Positions 42,742 through 54,083 are shown, counted from the first letter of the stretch. The stretch is DNA of 59,759 nt from an uncultured Bacteroidales bacterium (GCA_905234655.1 CAJOJG010000015.1:1-59759); one strand, 5' to 3'. Notes: generated by a model from the letters alone, not told the origin. Numbers and translations: made by a program.

Positions 42742-44408
42742 CTCACCCTAAACTTCCATTCCCAAACCGTCTCGTTCCCGCAGCTGTCTTCAATCTTCGC
42801 AACGAGGGTGTGCGCACCCGACTTGATGCCGAGCTTCTTGACGGGGGAAATGAGGCGAGCCTTCTTGTAGTCAAATTCAAAAATTTTCCACTCGCCGTCG
42901 ATGTAGCAATTATATTTGGCGATGCCGCTGAGGTTGTCCGAGATGCCCACCATCACAAGATTGTTTTGCGAGAGAAGGGTCGCGGTGTTTTTGGTGATGA
43001 CGCGGGGCGGCATGGTGTCGATGGCAACGAGAAAATCACCCAGATACCTCGGATTTGCAGTGATTTGTGCGCTGTCTGCCGTGCCGCCGACGTATGCAAA
43101 CGAACTTTTCTTGCCGGCGCGGGCTATGAACACCTGTTTTGGGTTCAGCGTCGAATCCCTAAGCATCTTCTTGTAGTCGTCGGGCAGCGGCAAGGTGAGC
43201 GTAATGTGGTCGTGGACCGGGATTTCGCGGCTGCCGACGGTGTAGAGCGGACGCTTGAAGGCGTTGGAATCCGACTTTGAAAACACGAGGAACTCGTCCT
43301 TATAAAAATTGCCCGCCGGGATGTTGACCGTCATCCCGTCCTTATAGATATTGTAATCCTGCGCCCACATGAACCTGTCACCCTGATGGATGAGCGGCGC
43401 AAATTTCTCTTTGGCGACGCCACGGACGTTGAATTTCACAATCTTGATGTTGCCGGCGTAGTCCTTCAATTCGTATCGGATGCGGTGCACCTCGCCGGGC
43501 TTGACGATTATAGGCTTGCAAGTCTTGAAAATTTCGAGGCGGTTGCTGGGGTCGATGAAAGATTTTTGGATATAACGGTTGTCGCGCTGCACCTCGCCAA
43601 AATCCACAAAACTATTGATATAGCGCGTCTTGTCGAACGGCACGCGGTCGAGCAACGCCTGGAACACGAGCCTGTCGTTGTCGTAAAGAAAAATCTCTGA
43701 CAATCCGCACGGCCGCCCGCCCACGTCAAAAAAATCCACCGAATTGACCCCGAAACCCACGTGTCCGTAAGCGTCGATGGTCTTGTTTTCGATGTAGCGA
43801 AGTTCGTAGTATTTTTCGTTGACGGCGGAAGTGTCGTCGAGGGCGTAAGCCTTTATGCCATAGACAGTTGGCGCGTGGTGGTCGGCGACGGGATTCGCCA
43901 AGTACGCCAACGGATTGAGCGGGTCGTCGGTCTTGGTGTCGCGCACTTCGAGGTGAAGGTGCGGGCCAAAAGAGCCGCCCGTGTTGCCCGAATAAGCAAC
44001 GATTTCGCCCTGTTTTACCGGCAAAAGCGCCGAATCGGGGAAATAGTCAACGTCAAAAGACTTGAGCCTGTATTGCTCTTTTCTGATTATGGAATCAATC
44101 TTGGGCGCGTATTCCGAGAGATGCCCATAAACAGTCGTATGTCCGTCATAATGAGTGATATACAGCCCGTAGCCGTATCCGTATGGCGACACTTTGATGC
44201 GCGACACATATCCGTCGGCGACAGACTTCACCGGCGTTCCGATGCTCGGCGTAGAGATGTCGAGGCCGCCGTGGAAGTGGTTTGGACGCAATTCCGCAAA
44301 CGACGCGCTCAATACGACCGGGATGTCCATCGGGTTGATGTAATTCTGTGCCATCGCGTTGACCGTCAGCATCATGCCAACAATCAACAAAATCTTTTTC
44401 AAATTCAT
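42738..44408 (-). CDS. Exported M23-family peptidase
   Basis: 556 residues from ATG 44408; the frame continues upstream but the signal peptide (MNLKKILLIVGMMLTVNAMAQ, split at 20: KKILLIVGMMLTVNAMAQ) and promoter fix this start. The LytM/M23 zinc peptidase domain lies near the N-terminus: NHFHGGLDIS gives the first histidine and aspartate, VYGHLSEY and GPHLHLEVRD give the others. The long C-terminal part (about 180-556) is beta rich with Ig-like features. It should cut peptide bridges in peptidoglycan in the periplasm. It has its own promoter. Confidence 0.92.
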   Translation of the reverse strand: MNLKKILLIVGMMLTVNAMAQNYINPMDIPVVLSASFAELRPNHFHGGLDISTPSIGTPVKSVADGYVSRIKVSPYGYGYGLYITHYDGHTTVYGHLSEYAPKIDSIIRKEQYRLKSFDVDYFPDSALLPVKQGEIVAYSGNTGGSFGPHLHLEVRDTKTDDPLNPLAYLANPVADHHAPTVYGIKAYALDDTSAVNEKYYELRYIENKTIDAYGHVGFGVNSVDFFDVGGRPCGLSEIFLYDNDRLVFQALLDRVPFDKTRYINSFVDFGEVQRDNRYIQKSFIDPSNRLEIFKTCKPIIVKPGEVHRIRYELKDYAGNIKIVKFNVRGVAKEKFAPLIHQGDRFMWAQDYNIYKDGMTVNIPAGNFYKDEFLVFSKSDSNAFKRPLYTVGSREIPVHDHITLTLPLPDDYKKMLRDSTLNPKQVFIARAGKKSSFAYVGGTADSAQITANPRYLGDFLVAIDTMPPRVITKNTATLLSQNNLVMVGISDNLSGIAKYNCYIDGEWKIFEFDYKKARLISPVKKLGIKSGAHTLVAKIEDSCGNETVWEWKFRVR

Positions 44409-44429
44409 TTTTCGTTTAATATTTTGGTA

Positions 44430-44461
44430 CAAAAGTACTGGTTTTGCGCCGACCAAGCAAA
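44430..44461 (-). promoter_or_regulatory. Promoter of the M23 peptidase gene
   Basis: On the minus strand TTTG (44458-44461), 20 bases, then TACTTTTG (44430-44437): an exact consensus, 22 bases before the start codon. Confidence 0.7.
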
Positions 44462-44519
44462 AAAATATTGCGGAATTTGAAAAAAAACTCAAAAAAACAT
44501 TGGAAATCTCACAAAAATG

Positions 44520-44537
44520 CAAGATATTTGTATCTTG
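44520..44537. promoter_or_regulatory. Short palindrome upstream of the first chemoreceptor
   Basis: CAAGATA and TATCTTG form a perfect 7-bp inverted repeat around TTTG, 40 bases before the first receptor's ATG. Possible operator or a stem in the leader RNA. Confidence 0.35.
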
Positions 44538-44577
44538 AAATGAGAATAATACAAACCGTTTGAACATAGATATACGA

Positions 44578-46647
44578 ATGAAAACATTTGACGACATGAC
44601 ACTTAAACAGAAGATTGGGGGCGGGCTGGTCGCGTTCCTCGTCTTGATAGTGATAGCGTATTGTGCGCCGCTCATCGCCACATCCAAGACCGGCGGCGAC
44701 ATCAAACAGATGAAAGACTGGGAATTGCCACAGACGGTGCAGAGCCACGAGTTCAACGAAAACGTGCTCGAGACCATGCTGTACGTCAATAGGTACATGA
44801 CCACGAGCGAGGCGGCGTACATCGACACGGCGCGTAGGATTTTTGAGGTCGCAAAGTCGTTCCACAAGGAACTTCTCAAACTCAAAAACGACAACAACAA
44901 CGAGACCCTCGACACCATCACCGACTTCCTCGCAGGCTACGAATCCGCGCTCAACAACACCATCGAGCTCGGGCAAAAATTGTCGTCGATGTACAACGAC
45001 CTCGAAAATTACAAAAACTCATTCTACGAGATAATGGAAAACCTGCGCTCGCGCCTCGGACAGAGCGCGACCGCCGCCCAGGCCAACGACCGCACAATAC
45101 TCGTTTCCGAGACAATCAGGCTCGTAGAGACAGCCAAGGGCAAGATGAAAAACCAGGAAGCCGTCAAGGCGACCATCGCCGCAGTATTTGGCAACGTCAA
45201 GAAAATCAGCGGATTCGCCGCGCAATACGGCATGGCGGCCGAGGTGGAACGCGCCAATCAGTTAGTCCAGCAATACGTCGCCGGCGCCACCCAATATTAC
45301 GGCGTGTTGAAGCAATACAACGCCTCTTTTGGAAAATTGCTTCTCGACGCCAACTACCTCAAAACCCTCGGCGGATTGCTCGGCGACGAATCCAACCAGC
45401 GCACCACCCACATCCTCAACAACGCAAGCGACGGAATATCGCAGATTTGGTTTGTGGCGATTACCACGCTTTTGATTCTGACGATAGCCGTCCTCTTGCT
45501 CATACAGTGGTTCACCAAGATGACTGTCGCCCCCATCCTCAAAGTCCACGACGTAATCACAAAACTCAGCGACGGCGACCTCACGCACAGGGTTGACGTA
45601 CATTCCAACGACGAAATCGGGCAGATGGCTCATGGCCTCAACACTATGAGCGACAAGCTAAAAGCCGTCATCGACAATATAATGGCCGGCGCAGACGAAA
45701 TCAGCAACGGCTCTGACGAGATGTCGAAGACCTCGCAGATGATGAGCGACGGCGCCAACTCGCAGTCGTCGTCCACAGAGGAAATTTCCACAGCGATAGA
45801 GCAAATGAGCGCGTCAATCTCACAAAACAACGACAACGCACATGCCACCGAAAAAATCGCCGACAACGCCCTCGCCAACATCCGCCTTACCAACGACGCG
45901 AGCATGAAGAGCATGGAATCGATGAAAGACATCGCTCAAAAAATCAGCATCATCGACGAAATCGCCTTCCAGACCAACATCCTCGCGCTCAACGCCGCCG
46001 TAGAGGCCGCCCGCGCAGGCGAACAGGGCAAGGGGTTTGCAGTAGTCGCCGCCGAAGTCCGCAAACTCGCCGAGCGCAGTTCGAAGGCCGCGTCAGAAAT
46101 CGACCGCGTGAGCCACGAGGCGGTGTCCGTCAGCGAAAACGCCAGCAACCTTCTCAAAAACATCATCCCCGACATCGAGCGCACCACCGCCCTTGTCCGC
46201 GAGATAGCCGCATCGTGCGACCAACAGTCAACGGGCATCGAGCAAGTCAACACCTCGATGCAGGAACTCAGCCAAGTAACGCAGGAATACGCAGCCTCGG
46301 CAGAAGAACTCGCCGCCACGAGCGAAAACCTCGCCACCCACGGCCAGTCGCTCAAAGAGACCGTCGCCTACTTCAAGACCGGCAACGGCAAAACCACCGC
46401 CCCGACGACCAAGACCGCCGCGACTAAATCCGCCGCCTCCTCTGTTACCGGCAAAGTATCGGGCAAACCGTCTTCTTCTACCTCAACGTCTTCCGCGCCG
46501 CGCAACGACAGTTTCGTAATGCCCACCAACAAGCCCGCCAAGCGCACCGCGCCACCGCGCCAAAACGCCATCGAGCACAACACCGGCGGCACATACATCG
46601 ACATGTCGGGCAGCGACGCAAAAGACAGCGACTTCGAATCATTCTAA
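44578..46647 (+). CDS. Methyl-accepting chemotaxis protein 1
   Basis: 689 residues from ATG 44578; a TTG at 44560 would add six residues. A transmembrane helix (about 14-35, [19 protein letters not shown]) is followed by a long helical ligand-binding region (about 36-288), a second helix (about 289-312), a HAMP domain and a cytoplasmic signalling hairpin. The tip is [20 protein letters not shown] near 459-478. A 75-residue alanine, proline and threonine-rich linker ends in the motif DSDFESF, like the NWETF CheR/CheB tether. First of three tandem receptors. No CheA or CheW is in the window. Confidence 0.92.
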   Translation: MKTFDDMTLKQKIGGGLVAFLVLIVIAYCAPLIATSKTGGDIKQMKDWELPQTVQSHEFNENVLETMLYVNRYMTTSEAAYIDTARRIFEVAKSFHKELLKLKNDNNNETLDTITDFLAGYESALNNTIELGQKLSSMYNDLENYKNSFYEIMENLRSRLGQSATAAQANDRTILVSETIRLVETAKGKMKNQEAVKATIAAVFGNVKKISGFAAQYGMAAEVERANQLVQQYVAGATQYYGVLKQYNASFGKLLLDANYLKTLGGLLGDESNQRTTHILNNASDGISQIWFVAITTLLILTIAVLLLIQWFTKMTVAPILKVHDVITKLSDGDLTHRVDVHSNDEIGQMAHGLNTMSDKLKAVIDNIMAGADEISNGSDEMSKTSQMMSDGANSQSSSTEEISTAIEQMSASISQNNDNAHATEKIADNALANIRLTNDASMKSMESMKDIAQKISIIDEIAFQTNILALNAAVEAARAGEQGKGFAVVAAEVRKLAERSSKAASEIDRVSHEAVSVSENASNLLKNIIPDIERTTALVREIAASCDQQSTGIEQVNTSMQELSQVTQEYAASAEELAATSENLATHGQSLKETVAYFKTGNGKTTAPTTKTAATKSAASSVTGKVSGKPSSSTSTSSAPRNDSFVMPTNKPAKRTAPPRQNAIEHNTGGTYIDMSGSDAKDSDFESF

Positions 46648-46697
46648 ATCATCGACCATAAAAAACACAAAACAAAGACTATAAACACAAAAAAAAA

Positions 46698-48767
46698 ATG
46701 GCAGAGTCAAAAAAATCGCTTAGTTCAAAGATAAGGGCGCAGTTCTTAGGCGGACTTGCATTCATGGTCCTTATCATTATTCTTTCGATTGTAGTGTTCA
46801 CGGGCATCAAGACCACGCTATCAGGCATTTACGAAAAACAAATGCCAATATTCGACCTCGGCGGCAACGTCAGCAAAAACACCATGCTCGGCATGATGGA
46901 AGTCAACACATACACCGCCACCAATGATCCCCAAAAAATCGAATCTGCCAAACTGCACCTTCAAGCCGTCAGCAAGGACATCGAATCGCTCAAATCAATC
47001 ACCAACGACAACAACCGTCAGAGCATCGAAGCCCTCGACAACACCGTCCGCTCGTTCAGGCAGAGCATAGACCATATGCTCGAGATGGAACGCCAGATGG
47101 TATCCACCCACGACGAGATGGACAGGCTCAAGTACGACGAGTTTTTCCCGAAACTATATAAAATAAGGCGTGCCTGCCTCAATCACGACCACGCCGCAGA
47201 GCGCATCGTGATTTGCGACGACCTGATGCGCGGCGTCGACCTCTCAAAAGGCACCATCAACGACCCGCAGAAGATGAAGGAAGCCACCGACGCAGCCGTC
47301 GCCGCCATCGCAAAGGTCAATTCGTTTGCAGGGGCAGTCGGCGAAGGCGAGACCATGAAAGAAATCCTCGTCGCGCTCAAAAAATATCAGGACAAGACCA
47401 AAGAATACTACGGCATCGCCGCTCAATACGACGCGAAGTCAAAGGAAATCGTCGCCTTCAACGACAAAATATCCGCCGACGTCCAAAACCTCGTCAGCAA
47501 CAGCCGCGCCGAGATTGCCAACGGATTCACGTCGATCGACGGCAGCGCGACAAGCGGACGCGGCTGGATGGTCGTAATCCTGATAGCCGCCGTGGGAATA
47601 TGCTTCTTGCTCACCTACAACCTCACCCACCACATCACCAAACCCCTTCAAGCGGCTGTGGACGGCATCGACCGCCTCTGCAACGGCGACCTCACTAAGA
47701 CCATCGAAATCCACAGCGACGACGAACTTGGCGCGATGGGCGCAAAACTCAACCAGATGATTACCAACCTTCGCAACGTGGTCGGCAACATCGCCAAGGG
47801 CGCAAGCAACATCTACCAAAACAGCCAAATCCTCGCCCGCACGTCCCATTTTATGAACGACGGCGCCAACAGCCAGGCGGCATCGGCGGAAGAAGTGTCG
47901 AGTTCAGTACAGGAAATGAACGCCGGCATCAGCATGAACAACGACAACGCCCGCGAGACCGAAAAGATAGCCACCAAAGTCCTCGACAACATCCGTCAGA
48001 GCAACGAGGCGAGCAAGAAGAGCGTCAAGGCAATGAAAGACATCGCCCAAAAAATCAGCATCATCGACGAAATATCGTTCCAGACCAACATCCTCGCGCT
48101 CAATGCCGCAGTAGAGGCTGCTCGCGCCGGCGAACATGGCAAGGGTTTTGCAGTAGTGGCTGCAGAGGTGCGCAAACTCGCCGAACGCAGCGCGGCGGCG
48201 GCTTCCGAGATTGACAAGGTGTCGAAGGAAAGCGTGGCCATCAGCCAGCTCTCGGGCGACTTGCTCAACAACGTAATCCCCGACATCGAGAAGACCGCAA
48301 ACCTCGTCCGAGAGATTGCCGAGGCCTGCAACGAACAGACGTCGGGCATCGGCCAGATCAATTCGGCCGTCCAAAACCTCAACCGCGTTACGCAGGAATA
48401 CGCATCGTCCGCAGAGGAAATGGCTTCGACGAGCCAAAACCTTGCAGACCAGAGCGTTGAACTACAACAGACGATAGAATACTTCAAGACCGCCGACGAC
48501 CAAAAGCGCAGCACCGCGACGCCCAAAAAGCCTTCTGCCGCACCAAACGCGCAGACCCGCCCGAACGCCTCTAAGGCAAAGGTACCGCAGCCGACCCCGC
48601 AGCCGTCGCAGTCCCAAAAGACCGACCAGCCGTCCGCAAAGCCCGGCAAGACAATCCTGCACAAGAAACAGGTGCCGGCCAGCGAACAAAAGGCAATCCC
48701 AAGCCGTGGCGCGTCGATAGACATGTCAACAAACGACAACAGGGACAGCGAGTTCGAGTCGTTCTGA
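46698..48767 (+). CDS. Methyl-accepting chemotaxis protein 2
   Basis: 689 residues. Helix 1 at about 16-37 ([21 protein letters not shown]), helical sensor region with [17 protein letters not shown] (shared with receptor 3), helix 2 near 288-308, HAMP, and the signalling hairpin tip at about 456. The flexible tail of about 80 residues is proline, glutamine and lysine rich and ends [10 protein letters not shown]. The long sensor (about 250 residues between helices) resembles helical bimodular domains in size; ligand unknown. Confidence 0.92.
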   Translation: MAESKKSLSSKIRAQFLGGLAFMVLIIILSIVVFTGIKTTLSGIYEKQMPIFDLGGNVSKNTMLGMMEVNTYTATNDPQKIESAKLHLQAVSKDIESLKSITNDNNRQSIEALDNTVRSFRQSIDHMLEMERQMVSTHDEMDRLKYDEFFPKLYKIRRACLNHDHAAERIVICDDLMRGVDLSKGTINDPQKMKEATDAAVAAIAKVNSFAGAVGEGETMKEILVALKKYQDKTKEYYGIAAQYDAKSKEIVAFNDKISADVQNLVSNSRAEIANGFTSIDGSATSGRGWMVVILIAAVGICFLLTYNLTHHITKPLQAAVDGIDRLCNGDLTKTIEIHSDDELGAMGAKLNQMITNLRNVVGNIAKGASNIYQNSQILARTSHFMNDGANSQAASAEEVSSSVQEMNAGISMNNDNARETEKIATKVLDNIRQSNEASKKSVKAMKDIAQKISIIDEISFQTNILALNAAVEAARAGEHGKGFAVVAAEVRKLAERSAAAASEIDKVSKESVAISQLSGDLLNNVIPDIEKTANLVREIAEACNEQTSGIGQINSAVQNLNRVTQEYASSAEEMASTSQNLADQSVELQQTIEYFKTADDQKRSTATPKKPSAAPNAQTRPNASKAKVPQPTPQPSQSQKTDQPSAKPGKTILHKKQVPASEQKAIPSRGASIDMSTNDNRDSEFESF

Positions 48768-48809
48768 TAGATAATTGAAAGTTAACTAAACTTAACACAC
48801 GAAAAAACT

Positions 48810-50858
48810 ATGTTCATAGACAACCTTTCACTCGGCAAGAAAATTTCAAGCGGATACGTCGTGTATCTCGTGATGCTCATTGCTGCCGCCGCCACAATCA
48901 TCTACCACGCGACGCAGATAGGCGATTATCTGCAAAAAATTTCCGACAAGACCGTGCCTGAGACCGAACTGAGCCACTTAATCCAAGAGAAAGTGCTCGA
49001 AGGCGTGTTGCTCAGCACAATGCCCGACGAGGCGCAGTACCAACAGTCCAACGCACTCTTCAACGAGGTGCAGCAACACCTCAAAGAATTGCGCGACCTC
49101 GAAAACGGCGAAGACAAGGCGCTCGTAGAGGAAATCATCGAAGTAGTGCCTCAATACAGCCAGACCGTCGGCGAACAGCGCGCACTCTCTAAGTCGATGG
49201 AACAGAAGTACGCACAGCTCGAAGATATTAAAGGCGAGTTCTATGACGGCATAGAAAACATCCGCAAAGCCCTCATCCACAACATCAACCGCAACAACTA
49301 CGAATCCACCGCGCAGCGCGTCGTCATCTGCGACGACCTCATCCGCATCGTAGAGAAGGCGAAGGGACACATGAACGACAAGGCATACGTTACCGAGACC
49401 ATCGGCAAGGTAAAGGCGGCAATGGAAAAAATCAGCGGCTTTGCACCCCAAATCGGCGCGGCGGGCGACCTCAAAAAATCCGCCGGCGCACTCAACGACT
49501 ACGTTACCAACAGCCAGATGTACTACGCCAGCCAAGCCCAACTTCAACAACTTGCGGCTAAGAACGCCGAGTATGGCCAAAAAATCAAAACCACCATGCT
49601 TCGCCTCGCCAAAAACAACAGCCAAGAGACCAACGAAGGCACCCACGGCGCGGCCATCATCGCCCGGGGAATGATTACCAACATCTCGATTGCGATGGGC
49701 ATCACGGTAATCCTGATTATCATCATCACCACATTACTCGTCCGCAAGATAATGGCGCCAATCAAGGAAGCGGCGACCGGCATCGAAAAAATCACCGGCG
49801 GCGACCTCACCACCAAAATCGAGACCACGTCCAACGACGAAATCGGTCAGATCGTCCAGCAAATCAACGCCATGGTCGCCAAGATGAAAGAGGCCATCCA
49901 AAAGATTACCGACGGGTCAGAGGCGATACTTCAGAGTAGCCAGGAAATGGCCAACACTTCCCAACTCATGAGCGACGGCGCGGGTCATCAGGCGGCGTCG
50001 GCAGAGCAAGTGTCGAGTTCTGTGGAACAGATGAACGCCTCTATCGCCCAAAACAACGAACACGCCCAAGAGACCGAGCGCATCGCCACCAAGGCTCTCG
50101 AAAGCATCCTCAAATCCAACGAGGCGAGCCAAAAGAACATGGACGCGATGAAGACAATCGCCCAGAAGATTTCCATCATCGACGAGATAGCCTTCCAGAC
50201 CAACATCCTCGCGCTCAACGCCGCCGTAGAGGCAGCCCGCGCCGGCGACCAAGGAAAGGGATTTGCCGTAGTCGCCGCCGAAGTCCGCAAACTCGCCGAG
50301 CGCAGTGCGACCGCAGCGGCAGAGATTGACAAGGTCTCGAAGGTGGGACTTTCCATCAGCAAGGAATCCGGCGAATTGCTCAACAACGTAATCCCCGACA
50401 TCGAAAAGACCACCCAGCTCGTCCGCGAAATCGCCGTGTCGAGCCAAGAGCAAAATTCGGGCATCACCCAAATCACCAACGCCGTACAGACCCTCAACGA
50501 CGTCATCCAGCAATACGCCGCCTCAGCCGAGGAAATGGCGTCAACGAGCCAAAACCTCGCCGCACAGAGCATGGAACTCAAAAATTCCGTTACATACTTC
50601 AACGTCGGCAACGAATCCAACAACAAGCAAATCCAAACGCGCAAACCTGCATCCTCGTCGCCCCAAATCAGCATCAACAAAGGCACAAAGGCGAAAGCCG
50701 TCGCCGCGCCCACCGGCAAGGACAAGATTGTGATGCCCACCCCGCCCGCCAAGCGCACCGCCCAGCCGCGTCAGGCCGCCATCGACAAGACCCACGGCGG
50801 CATCAGCCTCAATATGAAGCCCGACGACGACCGCGACAGGGAATTTGAATCGTTCTAA
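48810..50858 (+). CDS. Methyl-accepting chemotaxis protein 3
   Basis: 682 residues with the same layout: helix 1 near 14-33, helical sensor containing [20 protein letters not shown], helix 2 near 293-313 ([14 protein letters not shown]), HAMP (about 314-366), signalling hairpin with [16 protein letters not shown] near 456, and a flexible tail ending [11 protein letters not shown]. The tail shares the [18 protein letters not shown] stretch with receptor 1. It ends the receptor cluster; a palindromic promoter region follows. Confidence 0.92.
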   Translation: MFIDNLSLGKKISSGYVVYLVMLIAAAATIIYHATQIGDYLQKISDKTVPETELSHLIQEKVLEGVLLSTMPDEAQYQQSNALFNEVQQHLKELRDLENGEDKALVEEIIEVVPQYSQTVGEQRALSKSMEQKYAQLEDIKGEFYDGIENIRKALIHNINRNNYESTAQRVVICDDLIRIVEKAKGHMNDKAYVTETIGKVKAAMEKISGFAPQIGAAGDLKKSAGALNDYVTNSQMYYASQAQLQQLAAKNAEYGQKIKTTMLRLAKNNSQETNEGTHGAAIIARGMITNISIAMGITVILIIIITTLLVRKIMAPIKEAATGIEKITGGDLTTKIETTSNDEIGQIVQQINAMVAKMKEAIQKITDGSEAILQSSQEMANTSQLMSDGAGHQAASAEQVSSSVEQMNASIAQNNEHAQETERIATKALESILKSNEASQKNMDAMKTIAQKISIIDEIAFQTNILALNAAVEAARAGDQGKGFAVVAAEVRKLAERSATAAAEIDKVSKVGLSISKESGELLNNVIPDIEKTTQLVREIAVSSQEQNSGITQITNAVQTLNDVIQQYAASAEEMASTSQNLAAQSMELKNSVTYFNVGNESNNKQIQTRKPASSSPQISINKGTKAKAVAAPTGKDKIVMPTPPAKRTAQPRQAAIDKTHGGISLNMKPDDDRDREFESF

Positions 50859-50896
50859 GTTTAAAACAAAAATTTCCCATATTTTTTTCAATTAGT

Positions 50897-50936
50897 ATTG
50901 TGTCGATGCAAAATTTTTTCTAAATTTGCATCGACA
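50897..50936 (+). promoter_or_regulatory. Promoter overlapped by a perfect 12-bp palindrome
   Basis: ATTG at 50897-50900, 20 bases, and TAAATTTG at 50921-50928 form a promoter for the vWA lipoprotein gene. A perfect 12-base inverted repeat (TGTCGATGCAAA at 50901-50912 and TTTGCATCGACA at 50925-50936) covers the spacer and the -7 element. It is a likely operator for a dimeric regulator, or a terminator hairpin of the receptor cluster. Confidence 0.6.
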
Positions 50937-50972
50937 TTTTTGTCACACAACTATTAAAATTAACACAAAACT

Positions 50973-52505
50973 ATGGACAAACTAAACTATCTGGCGATTG
51001 CGGCACTGTGCTCAATCGGCCTTGCGTCTTGTTCGTCGGACTATGACGACGAAGATGGAACAAGCTACTATGACGGCTACGTCAGCAACGAAAGGGCTTC
51101 TGTAATGGATGCCGAAAACATGCCATTCAACGAGTCAGGCGACCGCTTTTCTGAAATCATTGACAATCCATTCATCGACTGCTCCAAGGAGAACACCTCC
51201 ACATTCTCCGTCGATGCCGACGGCGCATCGTATGCAATAATGCGCAAGTATGTCACAAGCGGCTACGCCATCAACCCGTCGTCCGTGAGAATCGAGGAGT
51301 TCCTTAACTACTTCACCTACGACTACCCCGCCCCGCAGGACGACAACACGGTAGCCATCAGCACTGAAATCGCAGACTGCCCGTGGAACTCGAACCACAA
51401 ACTGCTCCGCCTCGGAATCCGAGGAAAGGAAATCTCCAAGGACGAAATGCCAAAATCCAACTACGTCTTCCTCATCGACGTCTCAGGCTCGATGTACCCC
51501 GACGACAAGTTGCCGCTGCTCAAGCAGGGACTTACCACGCTCGCCACGGGTCTCGACCCGGAGGACAGAATCTCCATCATCACATACTCCGGCAAGGTCG
51601 CCAAACTCCTCGAATCGACGCCGGTAAAGCAGATTGACAAAATCAATTCCGCAATACAGAAACTCTCCGCCGAGGGCAGCACAAACGGCGGCCAGGCTCT
51701 TATAGATGCCTACAACGAAGCCCTCGCAAACTACATCCAGGGCGGCAACAACCGCGTGATTCTCGGCACGGACGGCGACTTCAATGTCGGCGTGACCTCC
51801 ACAGACGACCTCCTCAAAATCGTGTCCGAAAACGCCGACAAGGGCATTTTCACGACTGTTTGCGGCTTCGGCTCCGGCAATCTCAACGACGGCATGATGG
51901 AGAAAATCTCCAACCGTGGCAATGGCACATACGAGTACATCGACAGCGAGGATCAGATGATGAAGGTTTTTGCGCATGAAAAGTCAAAACTGATTTCAGT
52001 GGCGTGTGACTCCAAGTGTCAAGTGACCTTCAACCCCGACATCGTGAAGTCCTTCCGTCTTATCGGCTACGAAAACCGCGTGATGAACAAGGAGGATTTC
52101 GCGGACGACACTAAGGATGCCGGCGAAATCGGCGCAGGCCAGACGATAACCGCGCTTTACGAAATCGAACTCCTGCCCACAGATGCCGCCACCGAACCTG
52201 ACACAGAAGCCGCCACCGCCGCCTCTAAAATCGCAACATTCGACTTCCGCTATAAAAAGTCGCTCGGCACCGAGAGCATCCCACTCTCCATCGACATCAA
52301 CACCACGGACATCCAGGCCGAACCGTCCGGCGAGTTCAATTTTGCCGCCGGTGTCGCCGCATACGGAATGGTTCTCCGCGACTCCGAATACAAGGGCGAC
52401 GCGACACTCCAACTCGCTAAATCCTTGGCTCAAAAAGGCCTCTCATACGACCCGCACGGCTACCGCGCCGGTTTCGTCCGTCTCATCGAACTGAACAAGA
52501 ACTAA
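50973..52505 (+). CDS. vWA-domain lipoprotein (YfbK-like)
   Basis: 510 residues. Lipoprotein signal with LASC at about 17-20 and an acidic linker (SSDYDDEDG). A YfbK-type N-terminal region (SVDADGASYAIMRKYV, YFTYDYPAPQ) precedes a vWA domain with the metal site DVSGS from residue 169, a serine/threonine in STNGGQAL and TDGDFNVG, and a DUF3520-like C-terminus (SCKCQVTFNP, ALYEIELLPTDA). It would be a membrane-anchored protein-binding scaffold. Its promoter is overlapped by a palindrome. It follows the receptors but is a separate unit. Confidence 0.9.
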   Translation: MDKLNYLAIAALCSIGLASCSSDYDDEDGTSYYDGYVSNERASVMDAENMPFNESGDRFSEIIDNPFIDCSKENTSTFSVDADGASYAIMRKYVTSGYAINPSSVRIEEFLNYFTYDYPAPQDDNTVAISTEIADCPWNSNHKLLRLGIRGKEISKDEMPKSNYVFLIDVSGSMYPDDKLPLLKQGLTTLATGLDPEDRISIITYSGKVAKLLESTPVKQIDKINSAIQKLSAEGSTNGGQALIDAYNEALANYIQGGNNRVILGTDGDFNVGVTSTDDLLKIVSENADKGIFTTVCGFGSGNLNDGMMEKISNRGNGTYEYIDSEDQMMKVFAHEKSKLISVACDSKCQVTFNPDIVKSFRLIGYENRVMNKEDFADDTKDAGEIGAGQTITALYEIELLPTDAATEPDTEAATAASKIATFDFRYKKSLGTESIPLSIDINTTDIQAEPSGEFNFAAGVAAYGMVLRDSEYKGDATLQLAKSLAQKGLSYDPHGYRAGFVRLIELNKN

Positions 52506-52525
52506 GATTCTCTACTCTATAAATA

Positions 52526-52562
52526 AAATCCCCGTCCGAGTCCATTCGGGCGGGGATTTTTA
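52526..52562. terminator. Bidirectional terminator between vWA gene and Dcu transporter
   Basis: AAAATCCCCGTCCG pairs with CGGGCGGGGATTTT (one G-T) around a 7-base loop. It lies between convergent genes and has flanking A/T tracts on both sides. Confidence 0.8.
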
Positions 52563-52585
52563 TTTGTCAATGGGATTTAATGCTT

Positions 52586-53929
52586 TTAGTAGAAAATCCA
52601 AGTCAGCATCATGCCCACAAGCGTCGAAACGACAACGCTCACAAGTCCGGGCATCATGAAACTGTGGTTAAGCAGGTACTTGCCGATGACAGTCGTGCCG
52701 GAGCGGTCGAAGTTGACTGTGGCGATGTCGCTTGGATAGTTCGGAATGAAAAAGTATCCATAAACGCTCGGCAAAACTCCCAGCAAAACCGGTCCCGGAA
52801 TCCCAAGCGAATACGCAAGCGGCAACATCGACACGACGACCGCACCCTGAGAATTAATCAGCACCGAAACCGCAAAGAACGCAAACGCAATCGTCCACGG
52901 ATACTGGCTCACGATGCCCTCCAACGCGCCTTTCATAACGTCAAGATAATTGCTGAAGTATGTGTCGGCGAGCCACGCAATGCCGTATATCGCCACCACG
53001 GCGACCATGCCCGACTGCCACACCGCACCGGCGACAGCCTTCTTCGGCGCGGCTTTGCAGAAGATAATCATGAACGCTGCGGCGGTTATCATCACAATCT
53101 GGATGATGATGTTCATGCCTATCGGCTTGCCGTCAAACTTCGGACGGAGGTCCTGCCCCGCGATTTGGAATACTGAATACATCACAATCAACGCCAACGC
53201 GCCGACAAAAATGTAGACCGCACGCCTGGCTTCCTTGCTGATTTCCTTGTCCAAAAGCGTCGCGGAACTGCCGAACATATATTCCTTAGTCTTCGGATCC
53301 TTGAGCCGCGCCTGGAACTGCGGATCCTTGTCGAGGTCGAGACCGCGCTTGTAACTGAGCAAAGCCGCCACTGCAAGTCCGCACAGGCACGCCGGAATCG
53401 TTATGCCGATGACCTGCAAGTTGTTGACATCAAAGCCGTTGGCGTTGCTGATGACCACAAACGACGCGACAGCCGCAGCGATAGGCGAGCATGTTATGCC
53501 GACCTGGCTCGCGATGCTTGCCACGCCGCACGGACGCTCTGGACGGATGCCCTTCTTCAGCGCAATGTCACAGATAATCGGCATCAGGGTGTACACGACG
53601 TGGCCTGTGCCGACTAAGACCGTCAGGAAAAACGTGCTCAGCGGCGCAAGGAACGTGATGTGGTTCGGGTGCTTGCGCAATAGTTTTTCCGCCAACTGGA
53701 TTAGCCAGTCCATGCCGCCCGACGCCTGCATCATGCCGGCGCACGTGACGGCTGCGATGATGATGTAGATAACGTCCGTCGGCGGAGTGCCGGGCTTCAA
53801 GCCGAAACACAGCACCAACAACGCCAAGCCAATGCCCGAAATCGCTCCGAGCGCAAGGCTGCCGTACCTCGAACCGACATAAAGCGCGCCGAGGACGATC
53901 AGAAGTTCTAAAATCATTACAAAGTCCAT
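52586..53929 (-). CDS. Anaerobic C4-dicarboxylate transporter (Dcu family)
   Basis: 447 residues with about 11 to 12 transmembrane helices. LKPGTPPTDVIYIIIAAVT, the GTGHVVYTLMPIICDIAL loop, RPERPCGVASIASQVGITCSPIAAA and the closing PNYPSDIATVNFDRSGT are all hallmark segments of DcuA/DcuB. It exchanges fumarate, succinate, malate or aspartate across the inner membrane and fits anaerobic fumarate respiration or succinate export. DcuA and DcuB cannot be told apart from sequence alone here. Confidence 0.93.
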   Translation of the reverse strand: MDFVMILELLIVLGALYVGSRYGSLALGAISGIGLALLVLCFGLKPGTPPTDVIYIIIAAVTCAGMMQASGGMDWLIQLAEKLLRKHPNHITFLAPLSTFFLTVLVGTGHVVYTLMPIICDIALKKGIRPERPCGVASIASQVGITCSPIAAAVASFVVISNANGFDVNNLQVIGITIPACLCGLAVAALLSYKRGLDLDKDPQFQARLKDPKTKEYMFGSSATLLDKEISKEARRAVYIFVGALALIVMYSVFQIAGQDLRPKFDGKPIGMNIIIQIVMITAAAFMIIFCKAAPKKAVAGAVWQSGMVAVVAIYGIAWLADTYFSNYLDVMKGALEGIVSQYPWTIAFAFFAVSVLINSQGAVVVSMLPLAYSLGIPGPVLLGVLPSVYGYFFIPNYPSDIATVNFDRSGTTVIGKYLLNHSFMMPGLVSVVVSTLVGMMLTWIFY

Positions 53930-54083
53930 AATTACATTTCTTATTTATTTGGTTAAAAAATTATTCACTTTCCGTGTTTTCCGTGTTTTCCGTGGTTACT
54001 TTGTTTTTCGTGTTTTTCGCGCCTTTCGTAGTTTTTTTCCGTGGTTCAAAAAAAAAATTTCCCAAAAATATGAAAAAATTTGC

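Noticed and set aside
44409..44921. Upstream extension of the M23 peptidase frame to 44921
   Set aside because: The extension lies beyond the signal peptide and consensus promoter and overlaps the first chemoreceptor's start on the other strand.
44578..50858. Chemotaxis operon with CheA, CheW, CheR or CheB
   Set aside because: No gene of these families is seen near the receptors; only the receptors themselves are supported.
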